Of a stretch of 64,000 nucleotides of DNA, positions 1 to 10,957 are shown piece by piece. The notes under the pieces are model-generated. The model saw only the letters and a program-made list of their open reading frames with translations, had not been told where the DNA came from and searched no databases. Position 1 is the stretch's first letter. Each line of letters starts with the position of its first letter. A program made the translations under genes and the position numbers. Where the stretch lies: NCBI RefSeq assembly GCF_022206305.1, contig NZ_JAKOIW010000010.1:107766-171765 (forward strand), read 5' to 3'. Source of the stretch: Gordonia sp. 'Campus'. Its GTDB lineage: Bacteria; Actinomycetota; Actinomycetes; Mycobacteriales; Mycobacteriaceae.

Positions 1-148
1 TGACGGCCGCGCCGACGATGGCGGCGAAGACGACCATCGCGATCGAGGTGACGACGATGACCGGCACCCGTGTGCGCCGCTGCCACGTCCGCCGCGGCAG
101 CGGGGGTCCGGGGTCCAGCCACATCTCGGGCCCGTTCGTCGCGCTCAC
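1..148 (-). CDS. membrane protein, N-terminal part only
   Basis: A reading frame on the minus strand begins with GTG at 148-146 and runs off the left edge. Its first ~49 residues start VSATNGPEMWLDPGPPL, continue with a basic stretch (RRTWQRRTR) and then enter a hydrophobic segment (VPVIVVTSIAMVVFAAIVGA) that looks like a membrane anchor with a short cytoplasmic N-terminus. The GTG overlaps the stop codon of the thioesterase gene (GTGA), so the two are probably co-transcribed. In M. tuberculosis a conserved membrane protein also follows tesB1, which fits. No function can be read from this fragment. Confidence 0.6.
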   Translation of the reverse strand, partial: MSATNGPEMWLDPGPPLPRRTWQRRTRVPVIVVTSIAMVVFAAIVGAAV

Positions 149-1023
149 TTCTTGGGCGGGAAGTACTTGATCAACGCCTCCTGCACGACCGAGGTCGCGA
201 GCGTTCCGTCCCGCATCCAGAAACGCCCCGAACCCATCCCCCTCGAACCGGTCGCCACCGGCGAGCGGGTGGCGTACAACAACCAGTCGTCGAAACGGAA
301 TTCGCGGTGGAACCACATCGAGTGGTTCACGGTCGCGGCGAACAGCCTGTCGATTCCCCAGGACAGTCCGTGGGTGGTGATGATCGAGTCGAGGACAGTG
401 GTGTCGGAGGCGTAACACATTGCGGCGACGTGCATCACGGGGTCGTCGGGCATCCTGCCGTCCGCCTTCATCCAGACCCGGTTGTCGGTGAGCCGCTCCC
501 CCGATTCCTTCGCCTTCCAGCTCGGATCGTTCGCGAAACGTATGTCGATCGGATGCAGCGCATTGACGAACGTCGCGATCCGCTCTTCGTAACCCTTGAA
601 ATGCTCACCGAGAGTGGGCAATTCCTCGGGGTAAGGCACCTGCGGGATCTCGACTGCGTGCTCGAGACCCGCAGTGTTGTCCTGGAATGCGACCAGCATG
701 GTGAAGATCTCTTCGCCGCCCTGCTTCGCGGTCACCTGCCGGTTGGCGAACGACCGTCCGTCGCGGAACCGGTCGACGTGATACTCCATCGGGATGGTGA
801 CGTCGCCGCCGCGGATGAAGTGGGCGTGCAGCGCGTGGATCGGCGGGTTGCCGCGACTCAGTGTCCGAGCCGCGGCGACGACGCCCTGACCGAGCAGCTG
901 GCCACCGAACGTGCGCGCGGTCACCTGCTCGGGATGGTGCCCGATGAACAGGTTCTCGTCCTGGCGTTCGACGTCGAGCAGGGCGAGCAGCTTGCCGAGA
1001 TCTCCGGCCTGGTCCACGGTCAT
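145..1023 (-). CDS. tesB: acyl-CoA thioesterase II (TesB family)
   Basis: Hydrolyses acyl-CoA esters to free fatty acid and CoA in the cytoplasm. The 292-residue product has the double hot-dog arrangement of TesB: an N-terminal half with TFGGQLLGQ, and a C-terminal half with ASDTTVLDS, NHSMWFHR and a final SVVQEALI. These supply the Asp, Ser/Thr and Gln expected of the TesB catalytic set. The frame is open upstream to 1062, but the start at 1023 (MTVDQAGDLGKLLALLDVE) begins at the usual family N-terminus and is preferred. It lies downstream of pyk on the same strand, the same neighbour pair (pykA-tesB1) as in M. tuberculosis. The 3' end overlaps the start of the next gene by four bases (GTGA). 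Confidence 0.93.
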   Translation of the reverse strand: MTVDQAGDLGKLLALLDVERQDENLFIGHHPEQVTARTFGGQLLGQGVVAAARTLSRGNPPIHALHAHFIRGGDVTIPMEYHVDRFRDGRSFANRQVTAKQGGEEIFTMLVAFQDNTAGLEHAVEIPQVPYPEELPTLGEHFKGYEERIATFVNALHPIDIRFANDPSWKAKESGERLTDNRVWMKADGRMPDDPVMHVAAMCYASDTTVLDSIITTHGLSWGIDRLFAATVNHSMWFHREFRFDDWLLYATRSPVATGSRGMGSGRFWMRDGTLATSVVQEALIKYFPPKK

Positions 1024-1109
1024 GCCCCACACCCTATGGCCGGTCGGCGCGGCGGTACGCACCGCCCCGACCGACGTCCTCGCCGGGGATACCCGGCGAG
1101 GAGCGAACG

Positions 1110-2534
1110 TCAGTGGTCCTGTTCGCCGATGCGGTGCACGTGGATCAGGTTGGTCGAACCGACGGTGCCGGGCGGCGCGCCTGCGACGATCACCACGACG
1201 TCGCCCTCGGCGAGTCGGCCGATACGCAACAGCTGGTGATCGACCTGATCGATCATGTGGTCGGTCGTGTCGACATGGTCGACGATGAACGTCTCCGTAC
1301 CCCAGCTCAGCGCCAGCTGGCTGCGCACGGCCTGCGTCGGTGTGAACGCCAGCAGTGGCAGCCGCGAGTGCAGGCGGGCGAGGCGTCGGACGGTGTCCCC
1401 GGACTGGGTGAAGGCCACCAGCGCCTTGACCTCGAGGCGTTCGCCGATGTCACGGGCCGCGTAGGAGATGACACCGCGCTTGGTGCGCGGCACGTGTGAC
1501 AGCGGCGGCACATCACGCGGGCCGCTCTCGACCGCGCGGCAGATGCGGTCCATGGTGCGCACCGTTTCCAGCGGATACTTGCCGACCGAGGTCTCGCCGG
1601 ACAGCATCACCGCATCCGCGCCGTCGAGCACCGCGTTGGCGACGTCGGAGGCCTCCGCGCGCGTCGGACGCGAGTTCTCGATCATCGAGTCCAGCATCTG
1701 CGTTGCCACGATCACCGGCTTGGCGTTCTCGCGTGCCATCTGGATCGCCCGCTTCTGCACCAGCGGCACCTCCTCGAGCGGCAGCTCGACGCCGAGGTCG
1801 CCACGGGCGACCATGATCGCGTCGAAGGCGAGGACGATGGCCTCGAGATTGTCGATGGCCTCCGGCTTCTCGAGCTTCGCGATCACCGGGACCCGGCGCC
1901 CGACACGGTCCATGACCTCGTGGACGAGTTCGATGTCGGACGGGCTGCGCACGAACGACAGCGCGACCATGTCCACACCCAGTCCCAGCGCGAACTCCAG
2001 GTCGGCGACGTCCTTCTCCGACATCGCAGGCACGGAGACACTCATACCCGGCAACGACAGACCCTTGTTGTTGCTCACGGGCCCGCCCTCGGTGACGGTG
2101 CAGATGACGTCGTTGCCCTCGACCGCCGAGACGGTGAGTCCGACCTTGCCGTCGTCGACGAGCAGGCGGTCGCCCGCGCTCGCGTCCTCGGCGAGTTGCT
2201 TGTAGGTGGTGGAAACGCGGTCGTGATCACCCTTGACGTCATCGACGGTGATGCGGACCTCTTCGCCGGTCTCCCAGACCGTCGAGCCGTCGCAACCGTC
2301 GAAACGGCCGAGTCGGATCTTGGGACCCTGGAGGTCGGCGAGGACGCCCACGGCCTTCTCCGTGGCGTCCGAGGCCTTGCGGACGCGCGCATAGACGGCC
2401 GCATGGTCCTCATGCGTGCCGTGGCTGAAGTTCATTCGGGCCACGTCCATGCCGCATTCGACGAGCTCTTTCAGACGCTCATCGCTTGCGGTGGCCGGGC
2501 CGAGGGTGCAGACGATCTTGGTTCGGCGTGTCAC
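1110..2534 (-). CDS. pyk: pyruvate kinase
   Basis: Last step of glycolysis: phosphoenolpyruvate plus ADP gives pyruvate plus ATP, in the cytoplasm. The 474-residue protein has the standard length and order: N-terminal RRTKIVCTLGPA and RMNFSHG, a B domain, the active-site KLEKPEAIDNL with the catalytic lysine, the metal/phosphate loop ARGDLGVELPLEEVP, the segment TRAEASDVANAVLDGADAVM followed by LSGETSVGKYP, and a C-terminal allosteric domain (residues ~350-474). The start is GTG at 2534 (VTRRTKIVCTLG). About 160 bases separate it from the convergently ordered upstream gltD end; an AT-rich patch near 2640-2665 is the likeliest promoter area. Confidence 0.97.
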   Translation of the reverse strand: MTRRTKIVCTLGPATASDERLKELVECGMDVARMNFSHGTHEDHAAVYARVRKASDATEKAVGVLADLQGPKIRLGRFDGCDGSTVWETGEEVRITVDDVKGDHDRVSTTYKQLAEDASAGDRLLVDDGKVGLTVSAVEGNDVICTVTEGGPVSNNKGLSLPGMSVSVPAMSEKDVADLEFALGLGVDMVALSFVRSPSDIELVHEVMDRVGRRVPVIAKLEKPEAIDNLEAIVLAFDAIMVARGDLGVELPLEEVPLVQKRAIQMARENAKPVIVATQMLDSMIENSRPTRAEASDVANAVLDGADAVMLSGETSVGKYPLETVRTMDRICRAVESGPRDVPPLSHVPRTKRGVISYAARDIGERLEVKALVAFTQSGDTVRRLARLHSRLPLLAFTPTQAVRSQLALSWGTETFIVDHVDTTDHMIDQVDHQLLRIGRLAEGDVVVIVAGAPPGTVGSTNLIHVHRIGEQDH

Positions 2535-2693
2535 AAGGACACCTTAGTCCTCATCGACCGTCCATCTCCATGTCGCAGATGAGTTGTCACCGGGCGGCCA
2601 TTCGACGTTACTGCTGGTGGAGGGGGGCTACCGCCGGGTATGAAATTTACTTAACTTGTTGTGGCCGCGAGATTTCGGCGGTCCGCCGACCGG

Positions 2694-4199
2694 TCATCGC
2701 ACCGTGAGCGGGAGCGTTGCCGGGCGAACGGGAGAGGGCAGATCGGACTCGCCGACCAAGAACTCGTCGACGGCCCGCGCCGTCGACCGGCCCTCGGCGA
2801 TCGCCCACACCACCAGCGAGGCGCCGCGGTGGGCATCACCGCACACGAACACGCCGGGCGCGTCGGTCTGCCAGTCACTGCCGCACCCGATCACCCCACG
2901 CGGAGTGAGCTCGATCCCGAGATCATCGAGGAGTTCGCCGCGGCGCACGCCGGCGAACCCGATGGCGAACAACGCGAGCTGGCAGGGGATCTCGAACTCT
3001 TCGCCGACCGGGGTGATCTCCCGCCGACCGTCATCCCCGCGCGTGACCTCGACCTCGGCGAGCACCAGCGCGGCGACGTTCCCGTCGTCGTCGCCGACGA
3101 AGCGCTGCACCGCCACCTGGTGCAGGCGTTCACCGCCCTCGTCGTGCGCACTCGAGCTGCGCATCACCAACGGCCACGTGGGCCACGGCGACCGCCCGTC
3201 ATCGCGCTGACCAGGTAGTTCCGGGTTGTAGTCCAGCTGGACGACCGATGCCGCACCCTGACGGTGAGCCGTGCCCAGACAGTCGGCGCCGGTGTCTCCG
3301 CCGCCGATGATGACGACGTGCTTGCCGGCCGCGGTGACCGGCGACGGCCCGTCGCCCTCGCACTCGCGGTTGGCGGGCACGAGGTGCTCCATGGCGAGGT
3401 GGACGCCGTTCAGGTCTCGGCCGGGAACCGGATTGTCGCGCGCCTCCATCGCCCCGACGGCGAGCACGACGGCGTCGTGCCGGGCTTGCAGATCCGCGAC
3501 CGACAGTTCCGTACCCACATCGCAGTTGGTCACGAATGTCGTTCCCTCGGCGCGCATCTGCGCCACCCGACGATCGATGTCGGATTTCTGCAGTTTGTAC
3601 TCGGGGATGCCGTATCTCAGCAACCCGCCGAGTCGGTCGTCGCGTTCGTACACGGTCACATCGTGCCCCGCGCGGGTGAGCTGTTGCGCCACAGCGAGTC
3701 CGGCCGGACCCGATCCGACGACGCCGACCGATTTGCCGGTCTTGGACTCCGGCGGCTCCGGACCGATCACTCCTTCGGCCCACGATTCGTAGGCGATGGT
3801 CTTCTCGATGCGTTTGATGGACACGCTGCCGCCGGTCGCCTGCTCGGAGATCGAGAGCACGCAGGCCGCCTCGCACGGCGCCGGGCACACCATGCCGGTG
3901 AACTCCGGGAAATTGTTGGTGGCGTGCAGCCGGCTGCTCGCCGCATCCCATCGACCGCGTCGCACGAGGTCGTTCCACTCCGGGATCAGGTTGCCAAGGG
4001 GGCAACCCGCGGTTCCGGAGTGGCAGAACGGGATTCCGCAGTCCATGCATCGACGGGCCTGCGTACTCACCTCGTCGAGCACCTTGATCGGATTGTCGGA
4101 GTGTTCGTACACATCGGCCCAGTCTTGGACGCGTTCGGCGACCGGACGGTACTTCGCTTCCTTCTTCGGGACTTCCAGGAATCCGCGCGGGTCAGCCAC
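2694..4199 (-). CDS. gltD: glutamate synthase (NADPH) small subunit
   Basis: Beta subunit of the GOGAT complex; it takes electrons from NAD(P)H through FAD and passes them to the large subunit for glutamate synthesis. The 501-residue product starts [15 protein letters not shown]. It has the N-terminal cysteine clusters for two 4Fe-4S centres ([15 protein letters not shown] and CPAPCEAAC), the first dinucleotide fold [13 protein letters not shown], the second [13 protein letters not shown], and a C-terminal FAD-binding stretch ([19 protein letters not shown]). The GTG start at 4199 lies inside the end of gltB (8-base overlap), so the two subunits are translationally coupled. The frame is open further upstream, but that part is antisense-like sequence inside gltB. 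Confidence 0.96.
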   Translation of the reverse strand: MADPRGFLEVPKKEAKYRPVAERVQDWADVYEHSDNPIKVLDEVSTQARRCMDCGIPFCHSGTAGCPLGNLIPEWNDLVRRGRWDAASSRLHATNNFPEFTGMVCPAPCEAACVLSISEQATGGSVSIKRIEKTIAYESWAEGVIGPEPPESKTGKSVGVVGSGPAGLAVAQQLTRAGHDVTVYERDDRLGGLLRYGIPEYKLQKSDIDRRVAQMRAEGTTFVTNCDVGTELSVADLQARHDAVVLAVGAMEARDNPVPGRDLNGVHLAMEHLVPANRECEGDGPSPVTAAGKHVVIIGGGDTGADCLGTAHRQGAASVVQLDYNPELPGQRDDGRSPWPTWPLVMRSSSAHDEGGERLHQVAVQRFVGDDDGNVAALVLAEVEVTRGDDGRREITPVGEEFEIPCQLALFAIGFAGVRRGELLDDLGIELTPRGVIGCGSDWQTDAPGVFVCGDAHRGASLVVWAIAEGRSTARAVDEFLVGESDLPSPVRPATLPLTVR

Positions 4200-7100
4200 G
4201 TGCTGCCTCCATGATCGCTGAGTCGACGTCGCGTCCCTCGGCCTCGGCCATGCGGGCCGCGTCGAGGACACGCTTGTAATCGGTGGGCATGACCTTGGTG
4301 AAGGCCAGGCACCGCCGTGGCCAATCGGCGAGGATCGACGCACCGATCGCCGAACCGGTCAACTCGGTATGCCTGGTGATGGTCTGCCTGAGCCAGGCAA
4401 GGTCTTCGGGATCAGGCCGCATCAGTTTGACCATGGCCATGTTCACCTTCTCGCGGTCGAGGTCGTGGATGAACGCGATGCCCCCCGACATCCCGGCCGC
4501 GAGATTGCGTCCGGTGGGTCCGAGGACGACGACCCGACCCCCGGTCATGTACTCGCAGGCGTGATCGCCCACGCCCTCGACGACGGCGGTCGCACCCGAG
4601 TTGCGCACGGAGAAGCGCTCGCCGACACGGCCACGCAGGTAGACCTCGCCCGATGTCGCGCCGTAGAGGATCGTGTTGCCCGCGATCACCTGGTCCTCGG
4701 CGACGAACAGCGAGTCGGGGTCCGGTGCCACCACGATCGTGCCGCCACACAGTCCCTTGCCGACGTAGTCGTTGGTGTCGCCGGAGAGCCGGATCGTCAC
4801 GCCCGGGGGCAGGAAAGCGCCCAGCGACTGCCCCGCCGACCCGGTGAGTTTCACCGTGATCGTGTCCGGGGCGAGCCCGTCCGCCCCGTAGCGCCGCGTG
4901 ACCTCGGCGCCCAGGAGCGTTCCCACGGTGCGGTTCACATTGCGGACCGGGAGTTCCAGGGTCACGGGATGGGCATCTTCGAGCGCGCCTTCGGCGAGCT
5001 GGATCATGGTCTGGTCGAGCGCCCGCTCCAGGCCGTGCTCCTGCCCGCGCACCCGGCGGCTCGGACCCTTGCCCTCGACTTTGCGGAAGATCGGAGTGAG
5101 ATCGAGACCGCGCGACTTCCAGTGCGCCACAGCTGTGTCGGTGTGCAGCCTGTCGGACTGACCGATGGCCTCGTCGAGCGTGCGATAGCCCAACTGCGCC
5201 AGATGTTCTCGGACATCCTCGGCGATGAACCGGAAGAAGTTGACCAGGTGGTCGACCTGGCCGGTGAACCGCGATCGCAGTTGCGGATTCTGCGTCGCGA
5301 CGCCGACCGGGCACGTGTCGAGATGGCAGACCCGCATCATGATGCATCCCGCGACGATCAGCGGAGCGGTCGAGAAACCGTATTCCTCGGCACCGAGCAG
5401 GGCCGCGGTGATGACATCCCGGCCGGTGCGCAGCGCGCCGTCGCACTGCACCGTGATGCGGTCACGTAAACCGTTGAGCATCAGGGTCTGCTGAGCGTCG
5501 GCCAGCCCGATCTCCCAGGGAGTACCGGCATGTTTCAGCGAGGTCAGCGGAGATGCCCCCGTGCCACCGTCGTGTCCGGAGATGAGGACGACGTCCGCAT
5601 GGGCCTTGGACACCCCCGTCGCGACCGTGCCCACGCCGACGGCGCTGACGAGCTTGACGTGGATGCGGGCCTGCGAGTTCGCGTTCTTGAGGTCGTGGAT
5701 CAGTTGCGCCAGATCCTCGATCGAGTAGATGTCGTGGTGCGGGGGCGGTGAGATCAGGGCGACGCCCGGCGTCGAATGCCGGGTCTTGGCGATCCACGGG
5801 TACACCTTGTACGCGGGGAGTTGGCCGCCCTCACCGGGTTTGGCGCCCTGAGCCATCTTGATCTGGATGTCGGTCGCGTTGATCAGGTAGTCACTGGTCA
5901 CGCCGAAACGTCCCGAGGCGACCTGTTTGACGGCACTGCGCCGCTCCGGATCGTAGAGACGCTCGACGTCTTCCCCGCCCTCACCCGAGTTCGAGCGGCC
6001 ACCGATCCTGTTCATCGCCATCGCGATCGTCTCATGGGCCTCCGCCGAGATCGAGCCGTAGCTCATCGCCCCGGTGTTGAAGCGCTTCATGATCTCCTCG
6101 GCGGGTTCGACCTCGTCGAGTGGAATCGGTTCGCGCACACCCAGATCGAAGTCGAACAGACCACGGAGCGTCCCACCCTCGCGGGACAGGCGGTCGACCT
6201 CGTCGGAATACTTCCGGAAGATCTCGGCCCGGCCGGTCTTGGTGGCGTGTTGCAGGAGGAAGATGGTCTCCGGCGTGAAGAGGTGCAGTTCGCCCTCGCG
6301 CCGGTACTGGTACTCCCCGCCCACCTCGAGCCGGCGGTACACCTGCTCGGTGGGGTTCTCCGGGAAGGCGCGGTGGTGGCGGATGCGCACCTCTTCGGCC
6401 AATTCGTCGAGTCCGACGCCCTCGATCCGGGACACCGTACGTGTGAAGTACTCGCGCACGACCTCCGAGGACAGGCCGACGGCCTCGAAAGCCTGTGCCG
6501 CGGTGTAGGAGCTGATCGTGGAGATGCCCATCTTGCTCATCACCTTGAGCACGCCCTTGCCGAGCGCCTCGAGGTAGTTGCGGATCGCCTTGGCCCGCGT
6601 CACCCCGGTGAGTTCGCCCTCGGCGATGAGATCTTCGATGGTCTCGAGCGCCAGGTAGGGATTGACCGCTGCCGCACCGAATCCGATGAGGGTAGCGATG
6701 TGATGGACCTCGCGGGCATCTCCGGACTCCACCACGAGCGCCACGCGAGTGCGCTCCTTGGTCCGTACGAGGTGGTGATGCACCGCCGACGTCGCGAGCA
6801 ACGACGGGATGGGCGCGTGATCGGAGTCGGTCAGCCGGTCGGAGATCACCAGCGTGGTGTGGCCCTCGGCGATCGCCTGGCTGGCCCGCCTGCGCAGGTC
6901 CTCGAGCGCTGCCGCAAGGCCCGCTCCACCCTCCGACACCTCGTACAGCGCCCGCAGCACCTTGGCCGACAGTCCCGGATTGTCGCCGTCGTCGTCGATG
7001 TGCACGAGTTTCGCGAGTTCGGCATTGTCGAGGACGGGCCAGTGCACCATGATCTGCCTGCACGACGCCGCACTCGGCCGCAACAGATTCTGTTCCGGGC

Positions 7101-8763
7101 CCATCACGCGGGCCATCGAGGTCACGATCTCCTCGCGGATCGCATCCAGCGGCGGGTTGGTCACCTGGGCGAAGAGTTCGACGAAGTAGTCGTACAGCAG
7201 ACGTGACCGCTGCGAGAGCACCGCGACCGGGGTGTCGGTGCCCATCGAACCCAGGGGTTCGTACCCCGACGCCGCCATCGGCGTGAGCAGGACGCGGAGA
7301 TCTTCCTCGGTGTAGCCGAAGGAGATCTGCCGCCGCACGACCGTGTCGTGGTTGGGTTGGAACACCGGCCGGTCGGGCAGCGTCGCGATGTCGAGGAGCC
7401 CGGCATGCAGCCACTCGTCGTAGGCCTCGGCGCCCATCAGGTCGCCCTTGATCTCCTCGTCGGGGATGATCCGGCCCTGTTCGGTGTCGACGAGGAACAT
7501 CCGGCCCGGTTCGAGCCGGCCCTTGCTGATGACCTCGTCCACCGGAACGTCGAGGACGCCCGCCTCCGAGGCGAGGATGACGCGACCGTCGCGGGTCTGC
7601 CACCAGCGCCCGGGCCGCAGACCGTTGCGGTCGAGGACAGCGCCGACGACGGTGCCGTCGGTGAAGGTGACGCAGGCGGGGCCGTCCCACGCCTCCATCA
7701 GCGACGCGTTGAACTGCAGGAACGCGCGTCGCCGGGGATCCATGTCGGAAACGTTCTCCCACGCCTCGGGGACCATCATCATCACCGCGTGCGGAACACT
7801 GCGACCGCCGAGGTGCAGGAGTTCGAGCACCTCGTCCAGCGAAGCGGAATCCGAGGCCTCCGGAGTGCAGATCGGGAAGGCGCGTCGGAGGTCGCCCGGG
7901 ATGAGGTCGGTTTCGAGGAGGGCTTCGCGGGCCCGCATCCGGTTGCGGTTGCCCCGGACCGTGTTGATCTCGCCGTTGTGCGCGACAAATCGGAACGGAT
8001 GGGCGAGCGGCCATGACGGAAAGGTGTTGGTGGAGAAGCGCGAATGCACGATGGCGATCGCGCTCTGGCAGCGATCGTCACGCAGATCCGCGTAGTACAG
8101 GGGAAGCTGCATCGTGGTGAGCATGCCCTTGTAGACCATGGTGCGGCTCGACAACGACGGGAAGTACAGGCCGGTGCCGGCCTCCTCGATCTCCGGTGTC
8201 ACACGTTCGGCCTGTTTGCGGAACGGGTAGATGTGACGATCGAGCGCCAGCCCGGAGATGCGCTCCGCACCCGCCTCGGGGTCCACGGTCACGAACAGTT
8301 GCATCATGTACGGCATGCAGGCCACGGCGGTGCCGCCGACGTCGGCACGCTCATGGTCCACCGGCAGGTCTCGCCAGCCCAGGACGGTGATGCCCTCATC
8401 GGCCGCGAGTGCCTCGACACGCTCGATCGCCGCGCGTCGCGAAGCGACGTCCATCGGCAGGAAACAGATGCCGGCGGCGTACGACTGTGAACCGTCCGCC
8501 GCCGGCTCCGGAAGGTCGAAATCCACGGTTGCGCGGAGCAATTCGTCGGGTAGCTGGATGAGGATTCCGGCGCCGTCACCACTGTTCGTCTCGGCGCCGG
8601 CGGCCCCGCGATGCTCCAGGTTCTCGAGTGCGAGAAGCCCGTCGGCGACGATCGAATGCGAACGGCGACCATGGATGTCGGTGACCATTGCCACGCCACA
8701 CGAATCGACCTCGGCCTCCGGGTCGTAGAGCCCTTGCTTGGCCGGGAGCGCGGAAAACAGCAT
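4192..8763 (-). CDS. gltB: glutamate synthase large subunit
   Basis: Ferredoxin-like-fold amidotransferase/synthase that makes two glutamates from glutamine and 2-oxoglutarate. The 1523-residue product has, in order: the class-II amidotransferase domain whose catalytic Cys follows a short propeptide ([12 protein letters not shown]), a central domain, the FMN synthase domain ([34 protein letters not shown]), the 3Fe-4S cysteines in [19 protein letters not shown], and the C-terminal beta-helix domain. The frame is open to 8886. I chose 8763 ([15 protein letters not shown]) because a strong ribosome-binding site, GGAGGT, lies five bases before it and the propeptide then has the normal length. 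gltD follows with overlap. Confidence 0.96.
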   Translation of the reverse strand: MLFSALPAKQGLYDPEAEVDSCGVAMVTDIHGRRSHSIVADGLLALENLEHRGAAGAETNSGDGAGILIQLPDELLRATVDFDLPEPAADGSQSYAAGICFLPMDVASRRAAIERVEALAADEGITVLGWRDLPVDHERADVGGTAVACMPYMMQLFVTVDPEAGAERISGLALDRHIYPFRKQAERVTPEIEEAGTGLYFPSLSSRTMVYKGMLTTMQLPLYYADLRDDRCQSAIAIVHSRFSTNTFPSWPLAHPFRFVAHNGEINTVRGNRNRMRAREALLETDLIPGDLRRAFPICTPEASDSASLDEVLELLHLGGRSVPHAVMMMVPEAWENVSDMDPRRRAFLQFNASLMEAWDGPACVTFTDGTVVGAVLDRNGLRPGRWWQTRDGRVILASEAGVLDVPVDEVISKGRLEPGRMFLVDTEQGRIIPDEEIKGDLMGAEAYDEWLHAGLLDIATLPDRPVFQPNHDTVVRRQISFGYTEEDLRVLLTPMAASGYEPLGSMGTDTPVAVLSQRSRLLYDYFVELFAQVTNPPLDAIREEIVTSMARVMGPEQNLLRPSAASCRQIMVHWPVLDNAELAKLVHIDDDGDNPGLSAKVLRALYEVSEGGAGLAAALEDLRRRASQAIAEGHTTLVISDRLTDSDHAPIPSLLATSAVHHHLVRTKERTRVALVVESGDAREVHHIATLIGFGAAAVNPYLALETIEDLIAEGELTGVTRAKAIRNYLEALGKGVLKVMSKMGISTISSYTAAQAFEAVGLSSEVVREYFTRTVSRIEGVGLDELAEEVRIRHHRAFPENPTEQVYRRLEVGGEYQYRREGELHLFTPETIFLLQHATKTGRAEIFRKYSDEVDRLSREGGTLRGLFDFDLGVREPIPLDEVEPAEEIMKRFNTGAMSYGSISAEAHETIAMAMNRIGGRSNSGEGGEDVERLYDPERRSAVKQVASGRFGVTSDYLINATDIQIKMAQGAKPGEGGQLPAYKVYPWIAKTRHSTPGVALISPPPHHDIYSIEDLAQLIHDLKNANSQARIHVKLVSAVGVGTVATGVSKAHADVVLISGHDGGTGASPLTSLKHAGTPWEIGLADAQQTLMLNGLRDRITVQCDGALRTGRDVITAALLGAEEYGFSTAPLIVAGCIMMRVCHLDTCPVGVATQNPQLRSRFTGQVDHLVNFFRFIAEDVREHLAQLGYRTLDEAIGQSDRLHTDTAVAHWKSRGLDLTPIFRKVEGKGPSRRVRGQEHGLERALDQTMIQLAEGALEDAHPVTLELPVRNVNRTVGTLLGAEVTRRYGADGLAPDTITVKLTGSAGQSLGAFLPPGVTIRLSGDTNDYVGKGLCGGTIVVAPDPDSLFVAEDQVIAGNTILYGATSGEVYLRGRVGERFSVRNSGATAVVEGVGDHACEYMTGGRVVVLGPTGRNLAAGMSGGIAFIHDLDREKVNMAMVKLMRPDPEDLAWLRQTITRHTELTGSAIGASILADWPRRCLAFTKVMPTDYKRVLDAARMAEAEGRDVDSAIMEAARG

Positions 8764-9075
8764 CTGTACCTCCACTCGGACCGAGACGACGGTCCGCTGC
8801 TGAGTGTCCATTGGGACAGCGCTGGCCCGCGGAGCATTGCGCGGCATGCGAGTGACCGTGCCGAGATCGGTACCGGGCTGTGTCACAAGCTGTCAGTCAG
8901 AACCTGTGAACCATGAAGAGTGCCGTGACGGTGGTACCGGGCGGAGGGATCGCGCACCGTGAGCTTTCGATGATATCCGAACGGGGCACCCGGCGTCCGC
9001 ACCCGAGACCTGTGACGCTCGCGACCGGACCGCGCGGCCCTCAACGGGCGAGCGGCCGAATCGTCAGACCATGGG
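8764..9075. other. intergenic region upstream of gltB
   Basis: About 310 bases between the gltB start and the end of lgt. It holds the gltB ribosome-binding site (8769-8774, minus strand). A possible -10 box, TATCAT on the minus strand, lies at 8970-8975. I see no convincing short gene, hairpin terminator or RNA. If gltB started at 8886 instead, about 120 bases of this would be coding. Confidence 0.4.
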
Positions 9076-10878
9076 TCAGGACTGGGCGCGATCGCCGGCC
9101 GGACCGTCCTCGCCGGGTGTGGGGTCGGCGGGCTCGGCAGCGTCGTCGGAGTTGGAGTCGAGGGATTCGGCAGCGTCGACGGAGTTGGATGCCGAGTCGG
9201 AGTCGGTCGAGGCGTCGGACTCGGCCTCGGGTTCGGGTTCGGGTTCGGTCGCCGCTTCGGTCACGTCTGTCACCTCGGGGTCCGAGACGGCCGTGTCGGA
9301 CGCTGCCCCCTCGTCCTCTGCCGCGTCGTCGTCTCCGGTTACGTCGTCTCCTGTTACTTCGTCACCCGCTACTTCATCACCTGAGGCTTCGCCCTCAGCC
9401 GCTGTGCCCTCAGCTGGTACGACATCTGTCCGATCGACATCTGCCGAGTCGGCATCAGTCGGGTCGGCATCAGTCGGCTCGGCGTCGGTCGAGTCGGTGA
9501 CCCCGGCGTCGTCCGCGTCCGCAGTGCCCGCATCCGCCGGGGCGTTGTCGTCTTCGCCTACGGAGTCGCTCCCGGACTCGGCCTCGCGCTCGGACCCGAC
9601 ACCGGTCCCGGCCGGGTCTGCGGTCTCGACCGGGTCGACGCTTGCAGACTTGTCGGCGACGCCGTCGGTCACTTCACCGTCGGCCGTCTCGCCTTCGGTC
9701 GTCGTGGAGTCGTCCGAGCCCGGCTCGTCGGCCCGGTTGTCGTCACTCTCGCTGTCGCCGGTCTTGCTGTCGTCACTCTTGTTGTCGTCACTCTTGTTGT
9801 CGTCACTCTTGCTGTCGTCACTGTCGCTGTCGTCATCGAACAGCGACGACCCGACGCCCGCGGTTGCTGCTGTGCCGGCGGCGGCCGCTGCGGTCACCTT
9901 CGACTCGGACCTGTCCGGTTCGAGGTCCTCGTCGTACCAGTCGTCGACGTAGCCGGCGACCCCCTGCTCCTCGAGTTCGGCGGCGCGGTCGTCGTGGTAC
10001 ATCTCGAGCCCTTGCTCACGTCCCTTGGTGGCCACCACGAAGTAGATGATCGCCCCGAGGAAGACCAGGGCCGCGGTGAAGAGGTTGGGTCGGATTCCCG
10101 CGATGTCGTTGGCGACGGCGGCACGATCGTCGCGGAGCAATTCCACGAAGAACCGGCCGAGGCAGTATCCGGCGACGTAGAGCGCGAACAGCCGGCCGTG
10201 GCCGATCCGGAAGAACCGATCGACGGCCACGAGCAGCACCACGATGAGCACGTTCCACAGCAGCTCGTAGAGGAACGTCGGGTGCACCACCGCGACGACG
10301 ACGCCGTTGGACACGCCGTCGATCAGTCCGGGGTCGGAGTATCCGGCGGCGTTCTCCCGCTCGAAGATCTCGAGTCCCCACGGGAGTGTCGTCTCGCGGC
10401 CGTAGAGCTCCTGGTTGAAGTAGTTGCCCAACCGGCCGATGGCCTGCGCCAACAGGATCGGCGGCGCGATGGCATCGCCGAATGCGGGCAGCCGGATGCC
10501 GTGCCGGCGTGCGCCGATCCAGGCACCGACCGCACCCAACGCCACGGCTCCCCAGATCCCGAGACCACCGTCCCAGATCTTGAGGGCGTCGATCGGTTCC
10601 TTCAGTGCATCGGACCCGAAGTAGGTCTTCCAGTCGGTGATGAGGTGGTAGAGGCGACCGCCGAGCAGTCCGAACGGGACGGCCCAGATCGCGACGTCCA
10701 GGACCTCGCCGTCCTGACCACCACGGGCGATCCATCGCCGGTTGCCCCACCAGACCGCGACGATGATGCCGGCGATGATGCACAGCGCGTACGCGCGCAG
10801 CGGGAACGGTCCGATGTCCCACACACCCTGGGGCGGACTGGGAAGGTAGGCCAGCATCGTCGAACTCGGCGCGGTCAC
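9076..10878 (-). CDS. lgt: prolipoprotein diacylglyceryl transferase with long acidic C-terminal tail
   Basis: Transfers diacylglycerol from phosphatidylglycerol to the lipobox cysteine of preprolipoproteins in the cytoplasmic membrane. Residues ~1-295 form the multi-pass Lgt core with the family signature region AIGRLGNYFNQELYGRET, early PFPLRAYAL, and GRLFALYVAGYCLGRFFVELLR. After the last membrane segment (AALVFLGAIIYFVV) comes a ~300-residue hydrophilic tail rich in Asp, Ser, Glu and Thr. It contains SDDNK five-residue repeats, and it is as long as the enzyme itself. Tails on actinobacterial Lgt are known (M. tuberculosis Lgt is also extended), but this one is unusually long. The mce lipoproteins in this window are possible substrates. 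Confidence 0.95.
   Translation of the reverse strand: MTAPSSTMLAYLPSPPQGVWDIGPFPLRAYALCIIAGIIVAVWWGNRRWIARGGQDGEVLDVAIWAVPFGLLGGRLYHLITDWKTYFGSDALKEPIDALKIWDGGLGIWGAVALGAVGAWIGARRHGIRLPAFGDAIAPPILLAQAIGRLGNYFNQELYGRETTLPWGLEIFERENAAGYSDPGLIDGVSNGVVVAVVHPTFLYELLWNVLIVVLLVAVDRFFRIGHGRLFALYVAGYCLGRFFVELLRDDRAAVANDIAGIRPNLFTAALVFLGAIIYFVVATKGREQGLEMYHDDRAAELEEQGVAGYVDDWYDEDLEPDRSESKVTAAAAAGTAATAGVGSSLFDDDSDSDDSKSDDNKSDDNKSDDSKTGDSESDDNRADEPGSDDSTTTEGETADGEVTDGVADKSASVDPVETADPAGTGVGSEREAESGSDSVGEDDNAPADAGTADADDAGVTDSTDAEPTDADPTDADSADVDRTDVVPAEGTAAEGEASGDEVAGDEVTGDDVTGDDDAAEDEGAASDTAVSDPEVTDVTEAATEPEPEPEAESDASTDSDSASNSVDAAESLDSNSDDAAEPADPTPGEDGPAGDRAQS
9764..9834 (-). repeat. 15-bp tandem repeats inside the lgt tail
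   Basis: About five copies of a 15-base unit (TTGTTGTCGTCACTC and variants on the plus strand) encode repeated SDDNK/SDDSK pentapeptides near residues 348-371 of Lgt. The unit is a multiple of three, so gain or loss of copies keeps the frame. Further out, 9436-9496 has a looser TDADPTDAD-type repeat. Confidence 0.85.
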
Positions 10879-10957
10879 CGTGCCACCCTAACCGAACGGA
10901 CACGACGTACCGCGCGGCCGTCGGCCCACCCCACGCGGGAGTCGTCCGGGCGATGGA

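Noticed and set aside
9076..9990. Direct repeats that could be taken for a CRISPR array
   Set aside because: Units are 15 bases, directly adjacent without spacers, and lie in the coding frame of the lgt tail.
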